NCBI GenBank assembly: GCA_016790225.1
Contig: JAEUOZ010000077.1
Span: 1-21,907, forward strand
Reading direction: 5' to 3'
Source of the DNA: Rubrivivax sp.
GTDB taxonomy: Bacteria; Pseudomonadota; Gammaproteobacteria; Burkholderiales; Burkholderiaceae
DNA length: 21,907 nucleotides
Position numbers and translations under genes: made by a program. How positions within the stretch are numbered: the stretch's first letter is position 1; every line of letters starts with the position of its first letter. The notes under the pieces are model-generated. The model saw nothing but the letters and a program-made list of their open reading frames with translations. It made no database searches and was not told the DNA's origin. Shown in pieces: positions 1 to 8,291 of this stretch.

Positions 1-18
1 GAGCGCTGCCGCTCGGGC

Positions 19-2388
19 TCAGTTGACGAGCTTGCCCAGCCGGATCAGCTGCGTTTCGCCGCCGCCGGCATGTTCGTCCACGCCGTCGTTGTCGGTCACG
101 ATCAGGACCTCGCCGTTGGGCAGCACGGCCACCCCTTCCACCTTCTCCAGCACCAGCCCGCCCGGCGCGCGCAGATCGGGCATCAGGTCGCGCACCAGGG
201 TCTTGCTGAGCGTGCTGCCGTTGAGCTTGCCCGTGAGATCGATGCGGTAGAGCCGCTTGACGCGGGCGTCAGGGCCGGCCTGGTTGTCGCGCTCCACCAC
301 CAGGAAGCGGTTGGCGCCGATGGCACTGATCTCCGAAAGACCGACCCAGCCGCCGTTGGGCGAGACGACCAGATCGATGGGGTAGCTCATGAAAGACCAG
401 GCCTGCGTGGCCAGATCGAATACGCCGATCAACGGGTTGCCATTCTTGTTGCTGACATCCCAGGAGCGCTGGATGGCGACCACCAGCTTGCCGTCGTGCT
501 CGGCCACGCCCTCGAAGCCGAAGCGCGCCTGCAGGTTGTTCTGCGCCGCCGGCAAGGGAATGACCCGTTCGATCACGCCCGTGGCGGAGACCTTGAAGAT
601 CAGGTTGGCCGAGGTGATGTTGCGGCCGGTCTCGTAGGCCGTCTTCGAACCCGCGCCTTCCGAGGCGATCCAGAAGCCGCCGCCGCTGGCCAGCGAGATG
701 CCTTCCGAATCGAGATTGATCGTGCCGTCGGCATTGATCATCCTGGCGACGTCGGTCTGGTCGAAATTCTGGTTGTCGGCCGCGGCGGGCAGCGTGGCGG
801 CAAACGCTGCCAGGACGCCGCCGGTATCGCGGATCCTCAGCTCCGACTTGATCAGCGCCGGCTTCACGCTGACATCGATCTCGAAGATGCGGCTGCTGCG
901 GAAGAAGCTGTCGTCCACGGCGTACACGGTCCGGCCGTCTGCTGCCGCGGCCATGCCGGACATGGCGGCCCAGGGGATGGGCGTGCCGTCGGCACGGTCA
1001 GCCGACTGCAGCGTCGGGTAGGCCGCGGCGGCCTTCTGGTAGGCGTAGATGTTGAGCGCCGCGCGGGCCGGCTGCGCCCGGTTGTCCACCTCGCTGGCCG
1101 ACACCAGCAGGTTGCGCGAGGGGATCGTCAGCAGACCCTCGGGGCTGATGGCGCCCGCCAGCGCCTGCTTGAGGGCCGGCCGGGCGACGTCGGACATGTC
1201 GTAGACGGCCAGCAGGCTGGACCGCTCGGAGGCCACGACCAGGTAGTCCGTGGCGCCGAAGCGCCCGAAGGCAACGTTCTCCGGCTCGTTGCCCTTGGCA
1301 TCGGAACGCCGGTCGTTGTAATGGCCCAGGCGCGCCGCCAGATGGTCCAGCGCCGCACCGGAGTCGAACACCACGCTGCCATCGGTGTTCATGATGGTGA
1401 AGCTCCGGCTGCCGCCCGCCAGATCGCCTTCGTTGGCCAGCGCGAACTGCGTCCGGGAGATCCAGGTGACGCCATCGGGCTCGCGCAGCCGGTCGGCCTG
1501 CGTCTCGGTCTGCGAGACCAGGTTGGCGCGCTCGTCGGTGAGGTCCACCTTGTTCAGGGTCACGCGCCCGGCGCTGAAATGCCGGGTGACCGTGCCGGCC
1601 TTCAGATCGACCAGCGCGATGTGGTTGTTCTCCTGCAGGGTGACGACGGCGACGTTGTCCTCGTTGATGGCGACGTATTCGGGCTCCGCGTCCGTCGGGG
1701 CGATCGCGGCGATGCCCGCCAGATCCACCGTGCGCACCTTCCAGGTGGTCGGCAGACCGGTGGTGTCGATGATCTTCAGGCTGCCGCCGGGCAGTTGCGG
1801 AAGCGCGCCGCCGTTGAGACTCTCGTCGCGCTGGTTCTCGATGATCACGGCGGCGTAGGCGCCATCCTTGCTGACGGCCACGGCATCGGGCTGACCACCC
1901 AGATCGATCTCGGTGACGGCGCGCCGGCTCGCGATGTCGATCACCACGAGCTTGCCCTTGGGGCTGGTGAAGCTGGTGGAGGTATCCACGCTCACCAGGG
2001 CATAGCTTCCCAGGACAGCCACCGACGTGGGCTCCCCGCCCACCGCCAGCGCGCCCAGCGCCTTCGGTGCGGTGGGGTCGGTGATGTCGACAAAGCCGGC
2101 TTCGCCCTTGGGGCTGTTGGTGTAGATCAGGGTCATGCCGTCGGTGCTGGCGGCAACGATCTCAGCCGCGGTGCCGGCATCGGCTTCGCAGGAAGAGCCC
2201 AGTTGCGCGCAGATCGGAAACGTGGCGACCCGGTTGAAATGCATCGTCGGATCGGGCTTGGACGCGACGGGCGTGGCCGGGTCCGGGCTCGCCGGGCTGT
2301 CCGTGCCACCGCAGCCGATGAGCAGGGCTGCGCAGGACAGCGCGGTGATGCCACCGACGAGCACGGTGCGGGTGAGGGAATTCTTCAA
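19..2388 (-). CDS. lipoprotein with beta-propeller and esterase-like phytase domain
   Basis: This 789-residue protein is probably an exported, lipid-anchored hydrolase or propeller protein. I place the start at TTG 2388 because a GAGGAG ribosome site lies 6 nt upstream and the new N-terminus (MKNSLTRTV...) is a classic lipoprotein signal ending in a LIGC lipobox, with Cys26 as the lipidated residue. An ATG further upstream would bury this signal behind 45 residues. Residues about 45-440 contain repeated beta-strand patterns of the form 'GKLVVIDI' and 'ALVDLKAG', typical of a seven-bladed propeller and close to the 'choice-of-anchor I' type. Residues about 455-785 match the phytase-like esterase domain (PF13449), with patterns such as 'GFEGVAEHDGKLVVA' and 'FLVVERDNQ'. 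The family is named for weak similarity to beta-propeller phytase and its substrate is generally unknown. The gene stands alone, with its stop at the window edge. The domain call is from memory of the family; the substrate is not known. Confidence 0.8.
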   Translation of the reverse strand: MKNSLTRTVLVGGITALSCAALLIGCGGTDSPASPDPATPVASKPDPTMHFNRVATFPICAQLGSSCEADAGTAAEIVAASTDGMTLIYTNSPKGEAGFVDITDPTAPKALGALAVGGEPTSVAVLGSYALVSVDTSTSFTSPKGKLVVIDIASRRAVTEIDLGGQPDAVAVSKDGAYAAVIIENQRDESLNGGALPQLPGGSLKIIDTTGLPTTWKVRTVDLAGIAAIAPTDAEPEYVAINEDNVAVVTLQENNHIALVDLKAGTVTRHFSAGRVTLNKVDLTDERANLVSQTETQADRLREPDGVTWISRTQFALANEGDLAGGSRSFTIMNTDGSVVFDSGAALDHLAARLGHYNDRRSDAKGNEPENVAFGRFGATDYLVVASERSSLLAVYDMSDVARPALKQALAGAISPEGLLTIPSRNLLVSASEVDNRAQPARAALNIYAYQKAAAAYPTLQSADRADGTPIPWAAMSGMAAAADGRTVYAVDDSFFRSSRIFEIDVSVKPALIKSELRIRDTGGVLAAFAATLPAAADNQNFDQTDVARMINADGTINLDSEGISLASGGGFWIASEGAGSKTAYETGRNITSANLIFKVSATGVIERVIPLPAAQNNLQARFGFEGVAEHDGKLVVAIQRSWDVSNKNGNPLIGVFDLATQAWSFMSYPIDLVVSPNGGWVGLSEISAIGANRFLVVERDNQAGPDARVKRLYRIDLTGKLNGSTLSKTLVRDLMPDLRAPGGLVLEKVEGVAVLPNGEVLIVTDNDGVDEHAGGGETQLIRLGKLVN

Positions 2389-2394
2389 AGGGGG

Positions 2395-2400
2395 CTCCTC
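2395..2400 (-). promoter_or_regulatory. ribosome binding site supporting the TTG start
   Basis: On the minus strand this reads GAGGAG, 6 nt before TTG at 2388-2386. It decides the start of the lipoprotein gene in favour of TTG. Confidence 0.65.
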
Positions 2401-2559
2401 GCTCAGGTTGACGCTGATTGGCGACGCAGGCCAAGCTACCCCCGCCCGGTGACAAGCGCATGTCCCTTGTCCGGGCCGTTGCGGCGATGACGAATTCGCC
2501 GGGCGCAAATCGGCGTCGGCCATGGCCCGGGTCTCGACGCCTCCCGGCGTTGCCTCAGC

Positions 2560-2886
2560 TCACCCCACCCCTGGCAAGGCCTCCCAGTTCAGCAGTTCCG
2601 CCAGCCGCCGCAGCACCCAGTGCGCTTCATCCGGCTTGACCGGCGCACCGTCGATCAGCAAGCCCTGCAGGATGCGCTGCAGCACGTCGTCTTCGCCGAT
2701 GTGCAGGGCGTGCCGGTGGTTCAGCGCGGTCTCGGTCAGCAGCTGGGCGAGGTCTTCGCAGAACTCGTAGCGTGCCTGGATGGTTTGCCGGCTTTCCGTG
2801 GGCTTGATGCGGCCCGGGGGCACGAACAGCGCGATGAAGGAGGCTGGCAGCTCCTGCTGGGACGAAGCGTCGTCATGAGAGCTCAT
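2560..2886 (-). CDS. conserved 108-residue protein of unknown function
   Basis: The gene encodes 108 residues from ATG 2886 (MSSHDDASSQQELP). The body has the conserved-looking stretches 'PASFIALFVPPGR', 'ARYEFCEDLAQLLTE' and 'WVLRRLAELLNWE'. I recall very similar small proteins across Burkholderiales, some carrying the uninformative label 'ATPase with chaperone activity'. No Walker motif or other ATPase signature is visible here, so that label should not be trusted. It is predicted soluble and mostly helical, with no signal peptide. Coding evidence is the protein-like composition and the family resemblance. The same frame stays open far upstream, but that part lies antisense to ptrB and looks non-coding. 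It is divergent from ptrB with 114 bp between the starts, so the two could share a control region. The function is unknown. Confidence 0.75.
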   Translation of the reverse strand: MSSHDDASSQQELPASFIALFVPPGRIKPTESRQTIQARYEFCEDLAQLLTETALNHRHALHIGEDDVLQRILQGLLIDGAPVKPDEAHWVLRRLAELLNWEALPGVG

Positions 2887-3000
2887 CGATGGGGGTCCGT
2901 GATCGGCGGATGCCGGCGTCGTGCGGCGGCTTCGGCGTGCAGGCTGGGCGCTCATTGTCAGGCCCCACGCTCCTGGGCGCTTCCGCCATACTCGCGCGCC

Positions 3001-5112
3001 ATGGCCCGCATCCGTACCCTGCCCCCAGCGCCCCGCCCCGCCCGCCACCCCAAGGACGTGACAGTCCACGGTGATCGGCGCATCGATGACTATTTCTGGC
3101 TGCGCGAGCGCGACAACCCGCAGGTGCTGGAGCACCTGAAGGCCGAGAACGCCTACGCGCAGGCCTGGTTCGAGCCGCTGGCTGATTTCAAGAGTCAGCT
3201 GTACGACGAGATGCTGGCGCGCATCCAGGAAGATGACGAAGCCGTGCCCTACCGCAAGGGCGACTGGTGGTACCTGACGCGCACGGTCAAGGGCCTGGCC
3301 TACCCGCTGCATGTGCGGCGGCGCGGCGCGCCGGACGGGCCGGAGCAGCTGCTGCTGGACTTGAACGAGCTGGCGCGCGGCAAGCCCTTCCTGCAGGCCG
3401 GCGTGCTTTCGGTCAGCCCGGATGCCTCGCGCCTGGCCTATGCGCTGGATGAGACCGGCTCGCTGGATTTCACGCTGCGCATCAGGCACATCGACAGCGG
3501 CGAGCTGCTGCCGCTGCAGGTGGCGAATGTGCGGGGTGCGGCCTGGGCCAACGATTCGCGCACGCTGTTCGTGCTGACGCATGACGAGGCCAAGCGCACC
3601 GCCTGCGTGTGGCGGCACGACGTGACCCGCAACGAGCCGGGCGTGAAGGTCTATGAAGACCGCAATGCGCTGTTCTGGGTCGGCCTGGGCAAGACGCTGG
3701 ACCAGCGCTGGATCATCATCCACAGCGACAGCGCCGACACCTCCGAGCTGCGCGTGCTGCCGGCCGACAAGCCCACCGCGCGGCAGCGCATCGTGCTGCC
3801 GCGGCGCAAGGGGCGCGAGGCCTCGCTGGAGCACCGCGAGGGCCTGTTCTACCTGCGCATCAACGACACCGGCCCCAACTTCCGCCTCGTCACCGTGCCG
3901 GCGCGCCGGCCCGATCTGGCGCAGGCGGTGGAACTGGTGGCGCACCGACCGCAGGTGTATCTGGAGGACTTCGATGTCTTTCAGCGCCACCTGGTGCTGG
4001 CCGAGCGCGACGGCGGCGTGCAGAAGCTGTGCGTGTGGGATCTGGCCAGCGGCGAGCGGCACCACATCGCCTTCGACGAGACGGTCTACAGCACGCACGG
4101 CCAGCACAACGCTGAATTCGATACCGATGTCTACCGGCTGAACTTCATCTCGCTGACGACACCGTCCTCGGTCTTCGATTACGCGATGCCACAGCGCCAG
4201 CTGAGCCTGAAGAAGCGCCAGCCGGTGCTGGGCGGCTTTGCGCGCGAGCACTACGCCGCGCGCCAGATCCACGCCACGGCGGCCGACGGGCAACGCGTGC
4301 CGGTGTCGCTGGTCTGGCGCGTGGATCGCCACCAGCCGGGCACGCCGATGCCGCTGCTGCTGTACGGCTATGGCGCCTACGGCATCCCCAACGACGTGAA
4401 CTTCCCTTCCACGCGGCTGAGCCTGCTGGACCGCGGTGGCGTGCTGGCGCTGGCGCACATCCGCGGCGGCACGGATCTGGGCCGCGTCTGGTATGACGAC
4501 GGCAAGCTGACGCGCAAGATGAATACCTTCACGGATTTCATCGCCTGCGCCGAAGCGCTGATCGCGCAGGGCTGGACGACACCCGGCCAGCTGGCCATCG
4601 AAGGCGGCAGCGCAGGCGGCCTGCTGATGGGTGCCGTGGCCAACCTGCGGCCCGAGCTGTTCCGCGCGGTGGTCGCGCAGGTGCCCTTCGTCGACGTCAT
4701 CAACACCATGCTCGACGAGACCCTGCCACTGACCACCGGCGAATTCCTGGAGTGGGGCAACCCGAAGAAGAAGGCGGACTACGCCAACATCCGCGCCTAT
4801 TCGCCCTATGACAACCTGGCGGCGCGGGCCTACCCGGCCTTCTACCTGCGCGCCGGCCTCAACGACAGCCAGGTGCCCTACTGGGAAGCCGCCAAGTTTG
4901 CGGCCCGGCTGCGCGATCTGAAGACCGATGCCCACCCGGTGGTGTTTTCCGTCAACCTGGAGGCCGGCCACGGCGGCGCCTCGGGCCGCTACGAAGCCCT
5001 GAAGGAACGAGCCGAGGCCCTGTGCTTCGTGCTCGCCCAGCTGGGGCTGGCACCCGCGATCACCGATGCACCGGCCGAGGCCGCTGCGCCGGCACCCGCC
5101 GCCGGCAACTGA
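3001..5112 (+). CDS. ptrB: oligopeptidase B, S9 family serine peptidase
   Basis: This 703-residue protein matches the S9A prolyl oligopeptidase/oligopeptidase B family in length (E. coli PtrB is 686 residues) and layout. The family cleaves short peptides after basic residues in the cytoplasm. The N-terminal region has the family opening 'DDYFWLRERDNPQVLEHL', followed by a propeller and then a C-terminal alpha/beta hydrolase domain. Catalytic residues are visible: Ser537 in GGSAGG, Asp622 in 'GLNDSQVPYWE' and His657 in 'AGHGGASGR'. The oxyanion-side 'YGAYG' and 'RGGTDLGRVWYDDGK' stretches are present. ATG 3001 is chosen because the family similarity begins about 25 residues later; the open frame extends upstream to 2620 without plausible protein. 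No signal peptide is seen. The last 20 residues are Ala/Pro-rich and look like an unstructured tail. The stop is 9 bp from the stop of the convergent peroxidase gene. Confidence 0.93.
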   Translation: MARIRTLPPAPRPARHPKDVTVHGDRRIDDYFWLRERDNPQVLEHLKAENAYAQAWFEPLADFKSQLYDEMLARIQEDDEAVPYRKGDWWYLTRTVKGLAYPLHVRRRGAPDGPEQLLLDLNELARGKPFLQAGVLSVSPDASRLAYALDETGSLDFTLRIRHIDSGELLPLQVANVRGAAWANDSRTLFVLTHDEAKRTACVWRHDVTRNEPGVKVYEDRNALFWVGLGKTLDQRWIIIHSDSADTSELRVLPADKPTARQRIVLPRRKGREASLEHREGLFYLRINDTGPNFRLVTVPARRPDLAQAVELVAHRPQVYLEDFDVFQRHLVLAERDGGVQKLCVWDLASGERHHIAFDETVYSTHGQHNAEFDTDVYRLNFISLTTPSSVFDYAMPQRQLSLKKRQPVLGGFAREHYAARQIHATAADGQRVPVSLVWRVDRHQPGTPMPLLLYGYGAYGIPNDVNFPSTRLSLLDRGGVLALAHIRGGTDLGRVWYDDGKLTRKMNTFTDFIACAEALIAQGWTTPGQLAIEGGSAGGLLMGAVANLRPELFRAVVAQVPFVDVINTMLDETLPLTTGEFLEWGNPKKKADYANIRAYSPYDNLAARAYPAFYLRAGLNDSQVPYWEAAKFAARLRDLKTDAHPVVFSVNLEAGHGGASGRYEALKERAEALCFVLAQLGLAPAITDAPAEAAAPAPAAGN

Positions 5113-5121
5113 CGATCCACC

Positions 5122-6330
5122 TCAGCGGCAGGCGCCCATCGCCACGGGCTGCCAGCGCAGGCCGCCATCCGGTGACAGCGTGCCCAGGAAGGCGCGCAGA
5201 TCCGCCATCTCGCCTTCGCTCAGCTTCAGCGGCCGCAGGATGCGCTCGCCGTCGGCGTGCAGGCGCTCCTCGTTCAGCTCGCTGTAGTGGCGCAGCACGT
5301 CGGGCAGCGTGGCCAGCTGGCCATCGTGCATGTAGGGGCCGGTCTGCGCCACATGCCGAAGGCCCGGCACCTTGAACTCGCCGAAGTTGCGCGGTTGCAG
5401 CTGCACGTGGCGGGTGGCCGTGGCGTCGGCGCCCTCGGCCCAGCGCGACAGGCGGTTGTAGGGGCTGGCCTTCAGCGTCTCGATGCCGGCATGGCGGCCT
5501 GCATCCACCACACCCGGCCGGCTGAAGAAGGGCAGCCCGGTATCGGCAAACTCGCCATTCGTGAAGCGCGGGCCGCCGTGGCACAGCGCACACTGCCCGC
5601 GGCCGACGAAGAGCTGCAGACCGCGCTGCGCATCCCGCGGATAACGCGCCATCGCAGCGGCGTCCTGCTGGGCGAGCGCATCGCGGAAGTCATCGAAGGG
5701 CGTGCGCGGCGAGACGAGCGTGGCCACGAAGGCGCCGATGGCCTTGGCAGCCTGCACCATCGCGCTCTCAGGCTCCAGCGCGCCCGGTTCCTGGCCCGTG
5801 GCGGCACGAAAGCGGCAGGCCAGCGTGGCGTCCCCGGCGATCAGCTGCCGCACATGGGCCGCATGGCCGGCCATCTCGCGCGGATCGAGCAAGGCCTGAA
5901 GCGACTGCGCCCAGAGGCTGTCGGCAGCGCCGCCCCAGCCCATCCAGCGTTCGTGGACGGCATTCCAGAGGCTGGGCGCATGGCGATCCACCGGCTGCAG
6001 GCCCACGGAGCGGGGCCGGCCATCGGCAAAGGCCAGCGCCGGCACATGGCAGCTGGCACAGGCCACGCGGCCGCTGGGCGAGAGCCGGGCATCGAAGAAG
6101 AGCTGCTGGCCCAGCGCGATGGCAGCCGGGCGCCCTGACATCGCATTGCCGGCATCGCTGGCCGGTGGCGGCGGCCAGGGGCCGTGGCGCAGCACCGCGT
6201 CGCGAAGCTCGGCGGGCCAGGGGATCGCAGGAGTCGGCGCGACGCTGGCCTGCGCGGCGGCCACGGACACCCAGGCCATCACCGAGACGCAAGCGACGGC
6301 GCGCCGGGCCTGGGACAGCAGCAGCCTCAC
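5122..6330 (-). CDS. di-heme cytochrome c peroxidase / MauG-family protein
   Basis: The protein has 402 residues, a cleavable signal peptide ending near 'VSVAAAQA' and two c-type heme sites, CASCH (residues 91-95) and CALCH (247-251). This makes it a periplasmic di-heme protein of the bacterial cytochrome c peroxidase/MauG superfamily. 'LGQQLFFDARLSPSGRVACASCH' is the usual N-terminal heme context. The C-terminal 'GPYMHDGQLATLPDVLRHY' includes Met334, a likely axial ligand of the high-potential heme, which favours a peroxidase-like enzyme over true MauG (which has Tyr there). The start is GTG at 6330; an internal ATG at residue 18 would still leave part of the hydrophobic core but fewer positive residues. 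It is the last gene of a probable four-gene operon, 83 bp after the YtkA-like gene. The electron donor and real substrate are unknown. Confidence 0.88.
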   Translation of the reverse strand: MRLLLSQARRAVACVSVMAWVSVAAAQASVAPTPAIPWPAELRDAVLRHGPWPPPPASDAGNAMSGRPAAIALGQQLFFDARLSPSGRVACASCHVPALAFADGRPRSVGLQPVDRHAPSLWNAVHERWMGWGGAADSLWAQSLQALLDPREMAGHAAHVRQLIAGDATLACRFRAATGQEPGALEPESAMVQAAKAIGAFVATLVSPRTPFDDFRDALAQQDAAAMARYPRDAQRGLQLFVGRGQCALCHGGPRFTNGEFADTGLPFFSRPGVVDAGRHAGIETLKASPYNRLSRWAEGADATATRHVQLQPRNFGEFKVPGLRHVAQTGPYMHDGQLATLPDVLRHYSELNEERLHADGERILRPLKLSEGEMADLRAFLGTLSPDGGLRWQPVAMGACR

Positions 6331-6413
6331 GCGGCAGCCCTGGCCAAGCAGCCGCCGTGGCCGGCCGCCAGTTGGGCCCTTCCGGACAGCGAGGCATCCA
6401 CCCGGACAGATCC

Positions 6414-6860
6414 TCAGCGCAGCTCGATCGGGTCGCTCAGGCGCAGGCGCTGGCCGGCCAGATCCAGATCGAAGATCAGGCGCCAGCGGCCCGGCATGTG
6501 AAACAGCAACCCCGCGGCGCGGTAGCGCCCGAGCGACGCCTGCTGCACGCTGGCGCGGTAGTTCATGCCGTGGCGATGGGCCGGCATGTCGGCATCCACG
6601 CGCAGACCCGTGGGCTGCGCACCGCAGACCACCACATCCAGCTCGAAGTGCCTGTCCAGCGGCAACGGCTGGGGCAGCGACACCCAGGCCAGCGTCACCG
6701 GGCCCTGGCTGACGCGCCGCACGGCAGGCCCGAGCTCGGCGCCGCAGTCGGGCGCGCTGGCTGCCGCCGCCGGCGCCGATGCGGCGGCCTGCGCCGGTGG
6801 CGCCCAGGCCTGAATGGCGGCGAGTGCGGCGGCAAGGGCTAAAGTCCGAGCGGCGGTCAT
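6414..6860 (-). CDS. secreted YtkA/FixH-like domain protein
   Basis: The protein has 148 residues from ATG 6860, starting with a signal peptide (MTAARTLALAAALAA, probable cleavage after AQA near residue 24). The mature part has the small beta-sandwich pattern of YtkA-like/FixH-like domains: 'RVDADMPAHRHGMNYRASV' followed by 'AAGLLFHMPGRWRLIFDLDL'. The His/Met cluster AHRHGM is a conserved feature of the family and could bind metal, but this is inference. Two cysteines (Cys39 and one in 'VVVCGAQ') could form a disulfide. An alternative ATG at 6926 overlaps the amidohydrolase stop as ATGA and adds 22 residues; neither start has a strong ribosome site. I prefer 6860 because it gives a standard signal peptide. 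It lies between a Tat-exported hydrolase and a di-heme peroxidase, so it probably acts with them in the periplasm. Confidence 0.75.
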   Translation of the reverse strand: MTAARTLALAAALAAIQAWAPPAQAAASAPAAAASAPDCGAELGPAVRRVSQGPVTLAWVSLPQPLPLDRHFELDVVVCGAQPTGLRVDADMPAHRHGMNYRASVQQASLGRYRAAGLLFHMPGRWRLIFDLDLAGQRLRLSDPIELR

Positions 6861-6922
6861 GGCGGCGCCCCGTGAGGCGGACTTCAGCCCGAACGGCCGC
6901 ACAGCCCTGGCCGCGCAGCCGC

Positions 6923-7849
6923 TCATCGCGGCGCCTGCGCCCTCAGCAGCGCTTCGGCGTTGCGCCAGGCGATCTTCTGCCCCAGAGCAGGTGGCAAGGC
7001 ATTCAGCCAGCTGCGCGCGCCACGGGCGTGCGGGCCGATGTAGTGCCAGCGCTCGGGCGTGAAGGTGTCGGTGCCGACCATGAAGCGATCGGGAAACTCG
7101 TCGAACAGGGCGCGCCAGGCGGGATCCAGCACGGAGCCGTTGGCATGGTCGCTGCGGTAGGCCAGATCGCACCACAGCTGCGGATGGCGGCGCAGGGGCT
7201 CGCGCAGCTTGTCCGGCGCCTCGAAGCCCGAATGGGCCCACAGGATGCGCGCCTGCGGCCACTGCACGAACAGCCGCTCGATCGCATCGGCATCCGAGTG
7301 CGCATGCAGCAGAAACTGCTTTTCGCGTGCCAGCGCCACCATGCGCCGCGGCACCGGCAGCGCCGCCTCTTCGCCGAAGAGATGGAACTCGCCGATGCCC
7401 ACGTAGCGGTAGCGCGCCATGCGCGATTCCAGGTAGCGCACGATGCCTTCGTCGCGCACCCAGCCGCTGGTGTCGGCCCGCGTGCGGTAGGGGCGCAGCT
7501 CCGGCACGATCAGGTCCGGCGCGGCTGCCAGCAGCTTCTGCGTGCCCTCGTCGTCGGATGACGAAACCAGTGCCCCCTTCAGGCCCGCGGCCCGCAGCAG
7601 CTGCACGGCCTGCGCCGGTGGCACCAGCTCCACCGCATCGTGGCTGTAGTGGATGTGCGCATCAAAGAGCGGCAGCGCCGCTTCATCGGCCTGCGCAGCC
7701 CGGGCATGGCCGGCCGCAGCGGCGGCACCCACCGCACCCAGCGAGGCTGTCAGCCGCCCCGCGAGCCCCAGCCCCAGGCGCGTGGGGATCAGCGCAGGCG
7801 CCGCGCACCCGGCCACCAGACCCTGGGCAAAAGCGCGGCGGCGCAGCAT
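6923..7849 (-). CDS. Tat-exported amidohydrolase-like TIM-barrel protein
   Basis: The protein has 308 residues from ATG 7849, which lies 4 nt after the stop of the upstream membrane-protein gene. The N-terminus MLRRRAFAQGL is a twin-arginine signal (RRAFAQ), followed by a long hydrophobic, Ala-rich stretch and 'HARAAQA' as a likely cleavage area. The mature domain begins with the metal-binding 'FDAHIHYSHD' (His65, His67) and continues with 'GIGEFHLFG' (Glu154), 'LLHAHSDAD' (His182, His184), 'LWAHSGF' (His206) and 'VGTDTF' (Asp261). This is the metal-ligand order of the amidohydrolase/TatD-like superfamily, so it is probably an active metal-dependent hydrolase. Tat export implies folding and metal loading in the cytoplasm. 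The substrate cannot be read from sequence. A longer start at 7888 would overlap the upstream gene and hide the Tat motif. Confidence 0.85.
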   Translation of the reverse strand: MLRRRAFAQGLVAGCAAPALIPTRLGLGLAGRLTASLGAVGAAAAAGHARAAQADEAALPLFDAHIHYSHDAVELVPPAQAVQLLRAAGLKGALVSSSDDEGTQKLLAAAPDLIVPELRPYRTRADTSGWVRDEGIVRYLESRMARYRYVGIGEFHLFGEEAALPVPRRMVALAREKQFLLHAHSDADAIERLFVQWPQARILWAHSGFEAPDKLREPLRRHPQLWCDLAYRSDHANGSVLDPAWRALFDEFPDRFMVGTDTFTPERWHYIGPHARGARSWLNALPPALGQKIAWRNAEALLRAQAPR

Positions 7850-7853
7850 GGCT

Positions 7854-8207
7854 TCAGCCGCGCGAGAAGACGCGCTCCATCGCGACATCGATCACCATCG
7901 CGCACAGGCTGTACAGCACCGAGCCGATCAGCGCCGCCACGAAGCCGTTGACCTGGAAACCTTCAAGCACATACGAGGCCGCCCAGAACAGCCCGGCATT
8001 GATGACAAAGAGGAACAGGCCCAGGGTGATCAGCGTCACCGGAAAGGTGAGCAGCACCAGCACCGGACGCACCAGCGTATTCAGCAGGCCCAGCACCAGC
8101 GCGGCGATCATGGCCGCCCAGAAGCTGGCCACGGACACACCGCTGTACAGATTGGCCACCAGCAGCAGCGCCGCCGAGAGCAGCAACCAACGAATGATGA
8201 TCTTCAT
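7854..8207 (-). CDS. small membrane protein, phage-holin-4/YvlD-like family
   Basis: The protein has 117 residues with about four hydrophobic helices (roughly residues 3-20, 27-47, 50-75 and 88-108). The patterns 'ALVLGLLNTLVRPVLVLLTFPVTLITLGLFLFVINAGLF' are typical of the 'phage holin family 4 / YvlD' group (PF04020), which despite the name is a common chromosomal inner-membrane family with no proven holin role. The start is ATG 8207, with no good upstream alternative. It is the first gene of the probable operon that continues with the Tat amidohydrolase 4 nt downstream. It is divergent from yciO, with 84 bp between the starts. No phage genes are nearby, so a lysis role is unlikely. Confidence 0.83.
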   Translation of the reverse strand: MKIIIRWLLLSAALLLVANLYSGVSVASFWAAMIAALVLGLLNTLVRPVLVLLTFPVTLITLGLFLFVINAGLFWAASYVLEGFQVNGFVAALIGSVLYSLCAMVIDVAMERVFSRG

Positions 8208-8291
8208 GGCTTCAGCATAGCGCAGCCACCCTTTCGGGCACCACGGGGCAAACCGGGTCGGACGGCCCGGCATTGATCGCACAATGAGGGC

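Noticed and set aside
70..2490. Long open frame antisense to the lipoprotein gene
   Set aside because: High GC keeps antisense frames open. The translation is His/Arg/Gly/Gln-rich with no domain pattern, while the minus strand has a lipobox, ribosome site and recognisable domains.
2620..3000. Upstream extension of ptrB
   Set aside because: It lies antisense to the small conserved gene and is not protein-like. The peptidase family begins just after ATG 3001.
2887..4971. Extension of the small minus-strand protein frame across ptrB
   Set aside because: Only the last 108 codons read as a conserved protein. The rest is antisense to a peptidase with intact catalytic residues.
5257..6138. Open frame antisense to the di-heme peroxidase
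   Set aside because: Basic, His-rich shadow translation with no motif; the opposite strand carries both CxxCH sites.
7854..8207. Phage holin as a sign of a prophage
   Set aside because: The family name is misleading. No phage genes are nearby, and the protein sits in a metabolic-looking operon.
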